DNA from: Pseudomonas fluorescens
GTDB lineage: Bacteria > Pseudomonadota > Gammaproteobacteria > Pseudomonadales > Pseudomonadaceae
Assembly: GCF_001902145.1 (NCBI RefSeq)
Contig: NZ_MRST01000025.1
Location: 1 to 64,000, forward strand
Direction of reading: 5' to 3'
Length of the DNA stretch: 64,000 nucleotides
Shown here piece by piece: positions 26,097 through 34,493 of this stretch. Below the pieces are notes generated by a model. It was not told the DNA's origin. It worked only from the letters and a program-made list of their open reading frames with translations, and did no database searches. The first letter of the stretch is position 1. The number at the start of each line of letters is the position of its first letter. Both the position numbers and the translations under genes were made by a program.

Positions 26097-28085
26097 TCAG
26101 GGTGTGCTGATGCGCCAGATCCCGAATGGCATCTGCGGCTCCAGCCGAGTCCATTGGGTCTTGCCGTACCAGGTCCAGCGGTGGCCGTTCATCAAGTCTT
26201 CGCCCTGGGTCTGGGCATCGTCGGGCAAGCCCATCTCCCACAGCGGCAATTCAAAGTTGGCTTCCTGGGCGTTGTGCGGGTCGAGGTTGACGGCGACCAG
26301 AATGAAATTGCTGCCGTCTTCGCTGCGCTTGCCGAAATACAGAATGTTGTCGTTCCAGGCGTTGTAGAGCTTGAGCCCCAGGTGCGTGTGCAACGCCGGG
26401 TTCTGGCGACGGATGCGGTTGAGCTGGGCGATCTCGGCGATGATGTTGCCGGGCGCGGTGAAGTCACGGGGGCGGATTTCGTACTTCTCCGAATCGAGGT
26501 ATTCCTCTTTGCCCGGCACCGGCGCGGCTTCGCATAACTCGAAACCCGAATACATTCCCCACAGGCCCGAGCCCATCGTGGCCAGCGCAGCGCGGATCAG
26601 GAAGCCTGCGCGGCCGGATTCATGCAGGAACCCCGGGTTGATGTCCGGCGTATTGACGAAGAAATTCGGGCGATAGCACTCACGCCAGGGCGACTGGTTC
26701 AGTTGGGCAAGGTACTCGCTCAGCTCAGCCTTGGTGTTGCGCCACGTGAAGTAGGTATAGCTCTGGGAATAGCCCACCTTGCCCAGGCGCGCCATCATCG
26801 CCGGGGTGGTGAAAGCTTCGGCGAGGAAGATCACCTCCGGGTACTTGGCACGCACGTCGCTGATCAGCCATTGCCAGAACGGCAGCGGCTTGGTGTGCGG
26901 GTTGTCGACGCGGAAGGTCTTCACACCCTCTTCCACCCAGCCCACCACGATGTCCCGCAGCTCGGTCCACAGGCTGGGGATGGCATCGGCCGCATAGAAA
27001 TCGACGTTGACGATGTCCTGGTACTTTTTCGGCGGGTTTTCTGCGTATTTGATCGTGCCGTCCGGGCGCCAGTTGAACCAACCCGGATGCTGCTTGAGCC
27101 AGGGGTGGTCCTGGGAGCACTGGATGGCGAAATCCAGGGCGATTTCCAGACCGTGGTCGGCAGCGGCCTTGACCAATCGGCGGAAATCATCGCGAGTGCC
27201 CAACTGCGGGTGAATGGCCTCGTGACCGCCCTCCTCACTGCCAATGGCGTAGGGGCTGCCTGGATCATCGGGGCCGGCGGTGAGTGAGTTGTTCTTGCCC
27301 TTGCGGTGGCTACGGCCAATGGGGTGAATCGGCGGGAAGTACAGCACGTCGAAGCCCATGTCATGGATCATCGGCAAGCGCGCGTGCACATCATTGAATG
27401 TGCCGTGGCGTGCGGGATCGTCGGTGATCGAGCGTGGAAACAACTCGTACCAACTGGCAAACTGCGCGGCTTCACGCTCTACATCAATCGGGTAGGCGGG
27501 GCTCACGCTCAAATAGGCACGATGGTCGGCCTGGGTCATCAGGTGTGCACTGTCTTCGTGCAGGAACAACGCCACCTGCTCGGTTTCCAGCAGGCTGGAA
27601 AGCTCGTGGTGCAACAACATCAAGCGGTCGCGCAGTTCGTTGTCACTGCGTTCGGCGGCCTGCAGTACCAGACTGCGGCCCTCCTGCAGCTCCAGGCTGA
27701 CCGGCACGCCAGCTTCATGCTTCTTGCGCAGTTCGTAACAGAAGCTGGCAAAGGTATCGATCCAGGCTTCGATGCAGTACTCATGCCGCCCCTGGTGGGC
27801 GACGGTAAACGCGCCCTCCCAGCCATTGTTGCCAGTATCAAGCATGACCACGCTGTGCCAGCTTTCGTCTCCCAGCAGGCGCCAGCGGATCAACACCGCC
27901 AGTTGATCGTGCCCATCGGCGAACACTTTGCTGGTCACATGGACCCGCTGGCCAACCACCGCCTTGACGGCAAACTCGCCGTTGTCGATCACCGGCATGG
28001 TGCTTTCGATCGCGATCCTGGGTAACAGCAGCGCCTGCGACAACGGCAGCACGGAGTCTTCTGGAACCAGTGTTTCAGCAGTCAT
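26097..28085 (-). CDS. glgE: Alpha-1,4-glucan:maltose-1-phosphate maltosyltransferase
   Basis: 662-residue GH13 subfamily 3 enzyme that extends alpha-1,4-glucan by maltosyl units from maltose-1-phosphate. The N-terminal beta domain is followed by the barrel. Visible motifs are PPIHPIGRSHRKGKNN (phosphate/donor region), the nucleophile aspartate in FRVDNPHTKPLPFW, and the acid glutamate in VIFLAEAFT. It is first in a leftward cluster with treS-maltokinase and glgB. A divergent small gene starts 204 nt upstream. Confidence 0.96.
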   Translation of the reverse strand: MTAETLVPEDSVLPLSQALLLPRIAIESTMPVIDNGEFAVKAVVGQRVHVTSKVFADGHDQLAVLIRWRLLGDESWHSVVMLDTGNNGWEGAFTVAHQGRHEYCIEAWIDTFASFCYELRKKHEAGVPVSLELQEGRSLVLQAAERSDNELRDRLMLLHHELSSLLETEQVALFLHEDSAHLMTQADHRAYLSVSPAYPIDVEREAAQFASWYELFPRSITDDPARHGTFNDVHARLPMIHDMGFDVLYFPPIHPIGRSHRKGKNNSLTAGPDDPGSPYAIGSEEGGHEAIHPQLGTRDDFRRLVKAAADHGLEIALDFAIQCSQDHPWLKQHPGWFNWRPDGTIKYAENPPKKYQDIVNVDFYAADAIPSLWTELRDIVVGWVEEGVKTFRVDNPHTKPLPFWQWLISDVRAKYPEVIFLAEAFTTPAMMARLGKVGYSQSYTYFTWRNTKAELSEYLAQLNQSPWRECYRPNFFVNTPDINPGFLHESGRAGFLIRAALATMGSGLWGMYSGFELCEAAPVPGKEEYLDSEKYEIRPRDFTAPGNIIAEIAQLNRIRRQNPALHTHLGLKLYNAWNDNILYFGKRSEDGSNFILVAVNLDPHNAQEANFELPLWEMGLPDDAQTQGEDLMNGHRWTWYGKTQWTRLEPQMPFGIWRISTP

Positions 28086-28288
28086 CGAGCATCTTCCCCT
28101 TACGCCCTGTGGACGCTCTTTGCTTGATACGAATTCAGAGACGGCGGCACTCTCCCTGAGCTGGGCCGTTTAAGGTCCGAGCCTGGGCGCTGCCCAAAAG
28201 TTCAGGTGGATATACCGCCACCGGGCGGGAATCATTTCCAGCAGGCAATGGTCCACCGATAGAGCAAAGCACAAACGAGGCCATACCC

Positions 28289-28447
28289 ATGAGCATCCCG
28301 ACACCTCCTGAACCCGAACATCCGAATATCGACACCCCACCATTGCCCCCGCCTGAACCGGAACGCGAGCCTGAACAGGAGCCGCCTGAAAACCAGCCGC
28401 CACCGGTGCAGGAACCGCCCACGACGATGCCGCCCGTTATTGCCTGA
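28289..28447 (+). CDS. Proline- and glutamate-rich 52-residue miniprotein
   Basis: ATG 28289 to TGA 28447, with GAGG 9 nt upstream. The product begins MSIPTPPEPEHPNIDTPP and continues with PP, PEPE and EQEPPE runs. About four in ten residues are proline and basic residues are nearly absent. It has no signal peptide and is likely disordered. It is divergent from glgE. Function is unknown; the clean ribosome binding site and a hairpin after the stop support it being real. Confidence 0.6.
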   Translation: MSIPTPPEPEHPNIDTPPLPPPEPEREPEQEPPENQPPPVQEPPTTMPPVIA

Positions 28448-28465
28448 TTCACAGACGCGCAAGCA

Positions 28466-28495
28466 CTTGCCCGCGAACAAAATATCGCGGGCAAG
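28466..28495. terminator. REP-like hairpin after the miniprotein gene
   Basis: CTTGCCCGCGA (28466-28476) and TCGCGGGCAAG (28485-28495) form an 11-bp perfect stem with an 8-nt loop, 19 nt after the stop codon. The core resembles a REP half-site, so this is either a solitary decayed REP or a terminator; there is no T-run. Confidence 0.5.
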
Positions 28496-28634
28496 CGCTA
28501 CTGAGTTTTCCCACTTTCATCACGGACAATACCGAACTCCCCCGCTTGATGAACAAGATAGATTCAGTCTCCCGTACGCTGCCTCGCCCCCTTGCCGGCT
28601 GCAGACTATCTTGTCCGTTAAGCGAGTACCTTTT

Positions 28635-29666
28635 ATGCGCACCTCACTACTGCCCCCGTTCTCGGCTGTTCACGGCATGCAACAACCGCCAGCCAACGAT
28701 CATCAGGAAAAACTGAACGATCTGTTAAGGGCCGGCCCAAGTGCACTCATGCGCAGGAAGGAGCCTGACAGGCCCGCCCCTTCCAGGGCGCCGCAAACCT
28801 TTACCTCATCCAACCCTGCCCCGCCTGCGAACGTAGAGCCGAAGACGGCCGGTGCCGACGCCACCCAGCTTGCCGAACTTCGTGCGCTGACCAGCCAGCA
28901 GAACATTACCAAGATGCTGTGCGCGCCCAACTCACACGAGACCGCCGGGCAGGTGACCACGATCCGAAGCCTGTTGAGCACGGAAAACGTCAAATCCTTG
29001 CTGCACGGCCCGGATGCAGACGAAGCGCGTAAACTGATTACCGATGTGAAGGAGCGTTTAGGTCAATCAAGCCTGCAGATGATTCATGACCGATCCTCAC
29101 ATATCGAGGTCCCGGGCTTGAGCCTTGAAGAAATTCGCGAGCGTACCTCCACTCTTGATCCCGAGGCAGGTTTCAACTGCGCTATACAAATCGAGCGTGA
29201 TCTACGCGTTGAGAAGCTGTCTGCCATACAGCGAATGCGGCAAAGTACGCCTCTGGCTTCAGCCCTCTTCGATATCGGCAAAGAGGCGGACCTCGGCGAC
29301 CCGCCCGCTCAACCGGATAATCCACCGCCCCCGGCAGAAAGCCTCAAACACAGCAACAATGCCAGGAATGACAAGGGTCAGACCTTCACCTTCCGTAATA
29401 CCCGCGAATCAAGCTTCGACGCACCTGAGCAAGTGATGGATTTTGACCACCACAGAGACAAACTCGATGTATCGGCAATCAGAAACCAACTCGGCAACAC
29501 TCCATTGAAATTGGTAGGACACTTCTCGGGAGCCAGTAGCGAGGTACAGATTCACTATAGCCCGGCCAACAATACGAGCGTGGTGATGATTTCCGGCAAC
29601 CCGGGAGAGCCGCCCTTTGTGGTGAAAACCTTCGGTGAGGTGAAATATGGCAACCTCATCACGTGA
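28635..29666 (+). CDS. Orphan protein with serralysin-type (M10_C-like) C-terminal region
   Basis: 343 residues, no overall family recognised. The first ~80 residues are proline-rich and low-complexity. The middle (about 80-240) is helical with leucine repeats such as IRSLLSTENVKSLLHG. The last ~85 residues resemble the C-terminal domain of serralysins and RTX proteins: FTFRNTRESS, then VMDFDHHRDKLDVSAI, then GHFSGASSEVQIHYSP. That domain normally follows glycine-rich calcium repeats and carries the type I secretion signal, but no such repeats are seen. ATG 28635 is chosen by position; the open frame extends upstream to 28440 without support. It converges with mgtC, 6 nt apart. Confidence 0.65.
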   Translation: MRTSLLPPFSAVHGMQQPPANDHQEKLNDLLRAGPSALMRRKEPDRPAPSRAPQTFTSSNPAPPANVEPKTAGADATQLAELRALTSQQNITKMLCAPNSHETAGQVTTIRSLLSTENVKSLLHGPDADEARKLITDVKERLGQSSLQMIHDRSSHIEVPGLSLEEIRERTSTLDPEAGFNCAIQIERDLRVEKLSAIQRMRQSTPLASALFDIGKEADLGDPPAQPDNPPPPAESLKHSNNARNDKGQTFTFRNTRESSFDAPEQVMDFDHHRDKLDVSAIRNQLGNTPLKLVGHFSGASSEVQIHYSPANNTSVVMISGNPGEPPFVVKTFGEVKYGNLIT

Positions 29667-29672
29667 CCCGCG

Positions 29673-30170
29673 TCATTCATCCTTCTCCAGCAGCTTGACG
29701 ATCCGTGGCATCACACTGAATACCGCCAGGGCCAGTAGCGTACTGAGCACCGCCGTCGATTCACGCCCCATCCCTGCCGCAACCCCAATGGCGGCGGTCA
29801 TCCACAACCCGGCCGCGGTGGTCAGGCCCTTTACATGCTGGCCCTCTTCGTCTTCCTTGCCCTTGAGGATGGTGCCAGCGCCGAGGAAGCCAATGCCCGC
29901 GATGACCCCTTGAACCACACGGCTCATGGCATCTGCCTGGTTGCCGGACATCTGCGGCACCAGCACGAACAGCGCGGCGCCCAGGGCCACCAGCATATGG
30001 GTGCGCACCCCGGCCGCCTTGCCCTTGTGTTCACGCTCAAACCCCAGGATGCCGCCGAGGATCGCCGCGATCAGCAGGCGCACGGTCACTTGGGTGAGTT
30101 GCCGGGCATCGCCAATGTCTGCGAATTCGGCTTGCAGGGTTTGCCATACTTGATGCCACCAGGCGTCCAT
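29673..30170 (-). CDS. MgtC/SapB-family membrane protein
   Basis: 165 residues with about four to five membrane segments. The MgtC hallmark is AAILGGILGFEREHKGKAAGVRTHMLV (about residues 33-59), then GIGFLGAGTILK. MgtC proteins affect Mg2+ starvation growth and, in pathogens, F-type ATP synthase and survival in macrophages. The longer C-terminal ACT-like domain of MgtC proper is absent, so this is the short SapB-like form. ATG 30170 is chosen because AAAAAGGAGCG lies just upstream; the open frame further upstream lacks a site. Confidence 0.88.
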   Translation of the reverse strand: MDAWWHQVWQTLQAEFADIGDARQLTQVTVRLLIAAILGGILGFEREHKGKAAGVRTHMLVALGAALFVLVPQMSGNQADAMSRVVQGVIAGIGFLGAGTILKGKEDEEGQHVKGLTTAAGLWMTAAIGVAAGMGRESTAVLSTLLALAVFSVMPRIVKLLEKDE

Positions 30171-30293
30171 GGATACGCTCCTTTTTATTATGGATAGATG
30201 AAGAATGGACAGCGCAGACCGCCAGTCAGTTGCCTGGAACCCGTGCGCATGGCGGCCGCCTAACGCTGCATAGCCCACAAAACGGAGATTGTC

Positions 30294-30533
30294 ATGACCG
30301 TACGCATCGAAAATCATCTGTGCTACTTCACGCTCGACGACAACGGCCAGGAACAAAGCCTGCCAGCCACCCGGGTGACCATCCTTACCGATCACGATAA
30401 AGCCATGTCTTATCTGGAACTGGCAGGTTCACGCATCTACATCACCGAAGCCGAGGCGGACGCGCTGACGGTTGAAGGCGCAACCGATGGCCGTGAGCAT
30501 GTAAAGGCGGACCAACCTGGTTCGGTGATTTAA
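30294..30533 (+). CDS. DUF3203 family protein
   Basis: 79 residues, small and acidic, resembling the Pseudomonas DUF3203 family (short beta strands, then YITEAEADALTVEGATDGR near the C-terminus). Function is unknown. It lies divergent from mgtC and 185 nt before ccoG. A probable ANR box begins directly after its stop codon. Confidence 0.7.
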   Translation: MTVRIENHLCYFTLDDNGQEQSLPATRVTILTDHDKAMSYLELAGSRIYITEAEADALTVEGATDGREHVKADQPGSVI

Positions 30534-30547
30534 TTGATCTGTATCAT
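30534..30547. promoter_or_regulatory. Candidate ANR/FNR box for ccoG
   Basis: TTGATCTGTATCAT matches the ANR/FNR consensus TTGAT-N4-ATCAA at nine of ten fixed positions. It lies 171 nt before the ccoG start. ccoG-type genes are commonly induced at low oxygen by this regulator. Confidence 0.65.
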
Positions 30548-30563
30548 CGGACCCGCTTAATCC

Positions 30564-30590
30564 CTGCACCCCTATGCCCATGGGGTGCAG
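30564..30590. other. Hairpin in the ccoG upstream region
   Basis: CTGCACCCC and GGGGTGCAG form a perfect 9-bp stem with a 9-nt loop, between the ANR box and ccoG. No T-run follows; it could be a leader structure or a terminator for the DUF3203 gene. Confidence 0.45.
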
Positions 30591-30717
30591 CAGATTGACG
30601 CACAAGAATGCGCCAAGCCGATCTGATCCGCTTTTTATCACGCCACCTGAGTCTGTTATGCAAACAGCCTGTCGCCCATAGTTCGCCGGCCTGATGGAGG
30701 CTGATGAGCGAACGACC

Positions 30718-32127
30718 ATGAGCGAACGAATCCCAACCGTGGAAACCTTTGAGCCCATTCACCCAAAGAAGGTGAAGGCCAAATCCAGCGACAACCTGAT
30801 CCATACCCGCAGCTTTACCGGCCTGTTTCGCACCTTGCGCGTGGGCGGTGCAGGCCTGCTGTTCCTGGCTTTTTTCGGCACCGTGTGGCTGAACTGGGGT
30901 GGACGCCAAGCCGTACTGTGGGACCTGGCCGAGAGCAAGTTCCACATTTTTGGTGCGACGTTCTGGCCCCAGGACTTCATCCTGCTCTCGGCGCTGTTGA
31001 TCATCTGTGCCTTCGGTCTCTTCGCGATCACGGTGTTTGCCGGCCGCGTCTGGTGCGGCTACACCTGCCCGCAAAGCTCGTTCACCTGGCTGTTCATGTG
31101 GTGCGAGAAGGTGACCGAAGGTGAGCGCAACCAGCGCATCAAACTGCAGGCCGCCCCATGGAGCCTGAACAAGCTGGCACGGCGCTCGGCCAAACACGCA
31201 TTGTGGCTGGGTATCAGTGTGTTGACCGGGCTGACGTTTGTGGGCTATTTCACCCCGATCCGCCCCTTGGCCGCCGAACTGTTGACGTGGCAGATCGGCG
31301 GCGTGAGCCTGTTCTGGGTGCTGTTTTTCACGAGCGCCACCTACATCAATGCCGGTTGGCTGCGCGAAGCGGTGTGCATGCACATGTGCCCCTATGCCCG
31401 GTTCCAGAGCGTGATGTTTGATAAAGACACGCTGACTATTTCCTACGACACCGCCCGCGGCGAGCATCGTGGCCCGCGTAAACGTGACGTGCAGCCAGCC
31501 GAGGTTGGCCTTGGCGATTGCATCGATTGTCAGCTGTGCGTGCAGGTTTGCCCCACGGGCATCGACATCCGCGACGGCCTGCAAATGGAATGCATCGGCT
31601 GCGCAGCCTGCATCGACGCCTGCGACTCGATCATGGACAAAATGGGCTACGCCCGTGGCTTGGTCAGTTACACCAGTGAGCATCAATTGCAGGGCGGCAA
31701 GACTCACCTGCTCAGGCCACGCCTGATCGGCTACAGTGCCGTGCTGGTGGTGATGATCGCGGCGTTGGTGGTGGCGCTGGTTGAGCGGCCGATGGTGTCG
31801 CTGGATGTGACCAAAGACCGAGGTATGTTCCGTGAAAACAGCCAGGGCTTGATCGAAAACATCTACAGCCTCAAGGTGATCAACAAGACCCAGCAACGCC
31901 AGGACTACCGCCTGGAACTGGTGGATGCCGAGGGGTTCCAGCTGCAAGGCAAGACCCAGGTCAGCCTGGCTGCCGGGGAAATTGTCGATATACCGGTGTC
32001 GGTAGCGTTGCTGGCGGACACACCGGCCAGCAGCTCTCAAACCCTGCGCTTTAAAGTCACTGATGTGGATGAGCCTTGGATTTATACCGCTGCCGACAGT
32101 CGCTTCGTTGCGCCCTTGAATCGCTGA
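30718..32127 (+). CDS. ccoG: Cytochrome cbb3 oxidase assembly protein (copper/Fe-S membrane protein)
   Basis: 469 residues. Membrane segments near residues 40-60, 85-105, 160-180 and 340-355 surround a ferredoxin domain with two 4Fe-4S motifs, CIDCQLCVQVCP (about residues 263-274) and CIGCAACIDACD. A periplasmic immunoglobulin-like C-terminal domain follows. CcoG (FixG/RdxA) reduces copper for delivery to cbb3 oxidase. ATG 30718 fits homologues starting MSERIP. The start region carries a 14-nt tandem duplication that makes a second, out-of-frame ATG at 30704. No ccoNOP or ccoH/I/S genes are adjacent. Confidence 0.93.
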   Translation: MSERIPTVETFEPIHPKKVKAKSSDNLIHTRSFTGLFRTLRVGGAGLLFLAFFGTVWLNWGGRQAVLWDLAESKFHIFGATFWPQDFILLSALLIICAFGLFAITVFAGRVWCGYTCPQSSFTWLFMWCEKVTEGERNQRIKLQAAPWSLNKLARRSAKHALWLGISVLTGLTFVGYFTPIRPLAAELLTWQIGGVSLFWVLFFTSATYINAGWLREAVCMHMCPYARFQSVMFDKDTLTISYDTARGEHRGPRKRDVQPAEVGLGDCIDCQLCVQVCPTGIDIRDGLQMECIGCAACIDACDSIMDKMGYARGLVSYTSEHQLQGGKTHLLRPRLIGYSAVLVVMIAALVVALVERPMVSLDVTKDRGMFRENSQGLIENIYSLKVINKTQQRQDYRLELVDAEGFQLQGKTQVSLAAGEIVDIPVSVALLADTPASSSQTLRFKVTDVDEPWIYTAADSRFVAPLNR

Positions 32128-32145
32128 ACAACGATAGAGATCAAC

Positions 32146-32246
32146 TGTAGGAGCGAGCTTGCTCGCGAAAAACTCACCGTCGCCGCGTTCATTCAGGAAA
32201 CACGCGTTATCGTTGACGTTTTTCGCGAGCAAGCTCGCTCCTACAG
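32146..32246. repeat. REPIN, GTAGGAGCGAGC class
   Basis: Inverted pair of TGTAGGAGCGAGCTTGC between ccoG and the MocR gene, 18 nt after the ccoG stop. Confidence 0.92.
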
Positions 32247-32286
32247 TTTGCCCTGCGTACACATTCAAAAAGCTAATTAGGTCGCC

Positions 32287-33696
32287 ATGAAACGCTACGA
32301 AAAATTTGCCGACGACATCGCCGAACTGATCCGCTCCGGCGTCCTCGGCCCCGGCCAGCGCGTGCCATCGGTACGCTATGCCAGCCAGGCCTACGGCGTC
32401 AGCCCGTCCACCGTGTTCCAGGCCTATTACTTGCTGGAGCGTCGTGGCCTGATCAGGGCACGCCCGCGTTCTGGCTACTTCGTCAACACCCACGCGCCGA
32501 GCCCGTTTTCCGAGCCGGTGGTGAGTGAGCAGGTGCATGAGTCCACCGATGTAGGCGTCAGTGAGCTGGTGTTCTCGGTACTGGACTCCATCAAAGACCC
32601 CAACACCGTGCCCTTCGGCTCGGCCTTCCCCAGCCCCATGCTGTTCCCGCTGCCGCGCCTGGCCCGCTCCCTGGCCAGTGCCAGCCGCGACATGGACCCA
32701 CGCCTGGTGGTCACCGACATGTCGCCAGGCAACCCGCAACTACGCAGGCAGATCGCCCTGCGCTATATGGTCGGCGGCCTGATGCTGCCGATGGAAGAGT
32801 TGCTGATCACCAACGGCGCCCTTGAAGCACTCAACCTGTGCCTGCAGGCCGTGACCGAACCGGGCGACCTGGTCGCCATCGAAGCGCCGGCGTTCTACGC
32901 CTGTTTGCAAGTGCTTGAACGCCTGAAGCTCAAGGCCGTGGAGATCCCGGTGCACCCACGCGACGGTATTGACCTGAACGCCCTGGCCCAAAGCCTTGAG
33001 CGCTATCCGATCAAGGCCTGCTGGACCATGACCAGCTTCCAGAACCCCATGGGCGCCACGCTGCCTGAAGAGAAAAAACAGGCGCTGGTGGAACTGTTGC
33101 GCAGCCACCAAGTGCCGCTGATCGAAGATGATGTCTACGCCGAATTGTATTACGGGCAACAAGCCCCAAAACCGGCCAAGGCCTTCGACACCGAAGGGCT
33201 GGTGATGCACTGCGGCTCCTTTGCCAAGAGCCTGGCGCCGGGTTACCGCGTGGGCTGGGTCGCCGCCGGGCGCTTCGCACAGAAGGTCGAGCGGCTGAAA
33301 TTGATGACCTCATTGTGCCCGTCGATGCCGGCGCAGGCGGCGATTGCCGACTACCTGCAACATGGCGGCTATGACCGGCACCTGCGCAAACTGCGCTACG
33401 CCCTGGAAGAACAGCAAAGCGCCATGCTGGCGGCCATCGCTCGTTATTTTCCGGCGCAAACACGGGTCAGCCAGCCAGCGGGAGGCTATTTTTTGTGGTT
33501 GGAACTGCCGGAGCAGACCGACTCGCTGAAATTGTTCCAGATGGCCCTCGCCCAGGGCATCAGCATTGCACCGGGACCGATCTTTTCCGCGACCCAGCGG
33601 TTCAAAAACTGCATACGCTTGAACTATGGCAGCCCTTGGAACGAGGCCTCGGAAAAGGCCATGGAAACGCTTGGGCGGATTGTGCGGTCGTTTTAA
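32287..33696 (+). CDS. MocR-type regulator: GntR DNA-binding domain fused to aminotransferase fold
   Basis: 469 residues. Residues 1-70 are a GntR winged helix (VPSVRYASQAYGVSPSTVFQAYYLLERRG). Residues ~110-469 are a fold-type I PLP domain with the PLP lysine in GSFAKSLAPGYRVGW (about residue 317), and ENPMG-like and NCIRLNYG motifs. MocR proteins such as PdxR and GabR sense PLP-linked ligands rather than act as transaminases. The target genes are not evident: the next gene converges on it, with the ends overlapping by 4 nt. Confidence 0.92.
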   Translation: MKRYEKFADDIAELIRSGVLGPGQRVPSVRYASQAYGVSPSTVFQAYYLLERRGLIRARPRSGYFVNTHAPSPFSEPVVSEQVHESTDVGVSELVFSVLDSIKDPNTVPFGSAFPSPMLFPLPRLARSLASASRDMDPRLVVTDMSPGNPQLRRQIALRYMVGGLMLPMEELLITNGALEALNLCLQAVTEPGDLVAIEAPAFYACLQVLERLKLKAVEIPVHPRDGIDLNALAQSLERYPIKACWTMTSFQNPMGATLPEEKKQALVELLRSHQVPLIEDDVYAELYYGQQAPKPAKAFDTEGLVMHCGSFAKSLAPGYRVGWVAAGRFAQKVERLKLMTSLCPSMPAQAAIADYLQHGGYDRHLRKLRYALEEQQSAMLAAIARYFPAQTRVSQPAGGYFLWLELPEQTDSLKLFQMALAQGISIAPGPIFSATQRFKNCIRLNYGSPWNEASEKAMETLGRIVRSF

Positions 33697-34439
33697 CGGC
33701 CGCCGCCCAGGTCGATAAACGTGCCGGTGGAATACGACGCCTTGTCCGACAGTAACCAGATGATCGCCTCGGCCACTTCATCCGGGCGCCCGCCACGCGC
33801 CATCGGGATACCGGACTCCAGCTTGCTGACCCGGTCCGGGTCGCCGCTCAGGGCATGGAAATCGGTAAAGATATAGCCAGGGCGCACGGCGTTGACGCGA
33901 ATGCCCTCGCCCGCCACCTCCTTGGACAGTCCCAGGGTAAAGGTGTCCAGTGCGCCCTTGGAGGCGGCGTAGTCGACATACTCACCCGGCGAGCCCAGCC
34001 GCGCCGCCACCGACGATACGTTGACGATACTGCCGCCCTGCCCGCCATGCCGGGGCGACATGCGCAATACCGCGTGCTTGGCACACAGGATCGGACCCAG
34101 CACATTGGTCTTGAGGATTTTGAGGATACGAAACTCGGACATCTCATCGAGCCGCGACTTATGCCCCACGGTGCCGGCGTTATTCACCAGCGCGGTGACC
34201 CGGCCCAGCTCCGCATCAACGCGATTGAACAGGCCGATCACTTCATCCTCGCTGCTGACATCGGCCCGCACGGCAATTGCCTGGGCGCCCAGCGCGCGAA
34301 CCTGATCAAGTACACGGTGAGCAGCGTCTTCGTCAGACTGGTAGTTGATGCAGATGCGATAGCCTTGGCGAGCGGCGAGCAATGCCGTCTGGGCGCCGAT
34401 TCCACGACTGCCCCCCGTGATGATGACGACTTTGTCCAT
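33693..34439 (-). CDS. Short-chain dehydrogenase/reductase
   Basis: 248-residue classical SDR. Cofactor loop TGGSRGIG (about residues 8-15), NNAG (about 87-90), catalytic serine in VNVSS, and catalytic YAASK (about residues 158-162). The cofactor loop has no clear acidic residue after strand 2, so NADP(H) is more likely. The fold resembles glucose-1-dehydrogenase and FabG-like enzymes; substrate unknown. ATG 34439 directly precedes the cofactor strand; the open frame upstream has no support. Confidence 0.9.
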   Translation of the reverse strand: MDKVVIITGGSRGIGAQTALLAARQGYRICINYQSDEDAAHRVLDQVRALGAQAIAVRADVSSEDEVIGLFNRVDAELGRVTALVNNAGTVGHKSRLDEMSEFRILKILKTNVLGPILCAKHAVLRMSPRHGGQGGSIVNVSSVAARLGSPGEYVDYAASKGALDTFTLGLSKEVAGEGIRVNAVRPGYIFTDFHALSGDPDRVSKLESGIPMARGGRPDEVAEAIIWLLSDKASYSTGTFIDLGGGR

Positions 34440-34493
34440 GGCTGCGGCCTCCCGATTCAACCGAATGTTTAGGGTTGGATCCAAGAATACCTG

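Noticed and set aside
28500..28634. Possible hrp box before the orphan gene at 28635
   Set aside because: CGAACT near 28533 has no matching -12 half at the right spacing, and the N-terminus of the product does not fit the export rules used for the other two genes.
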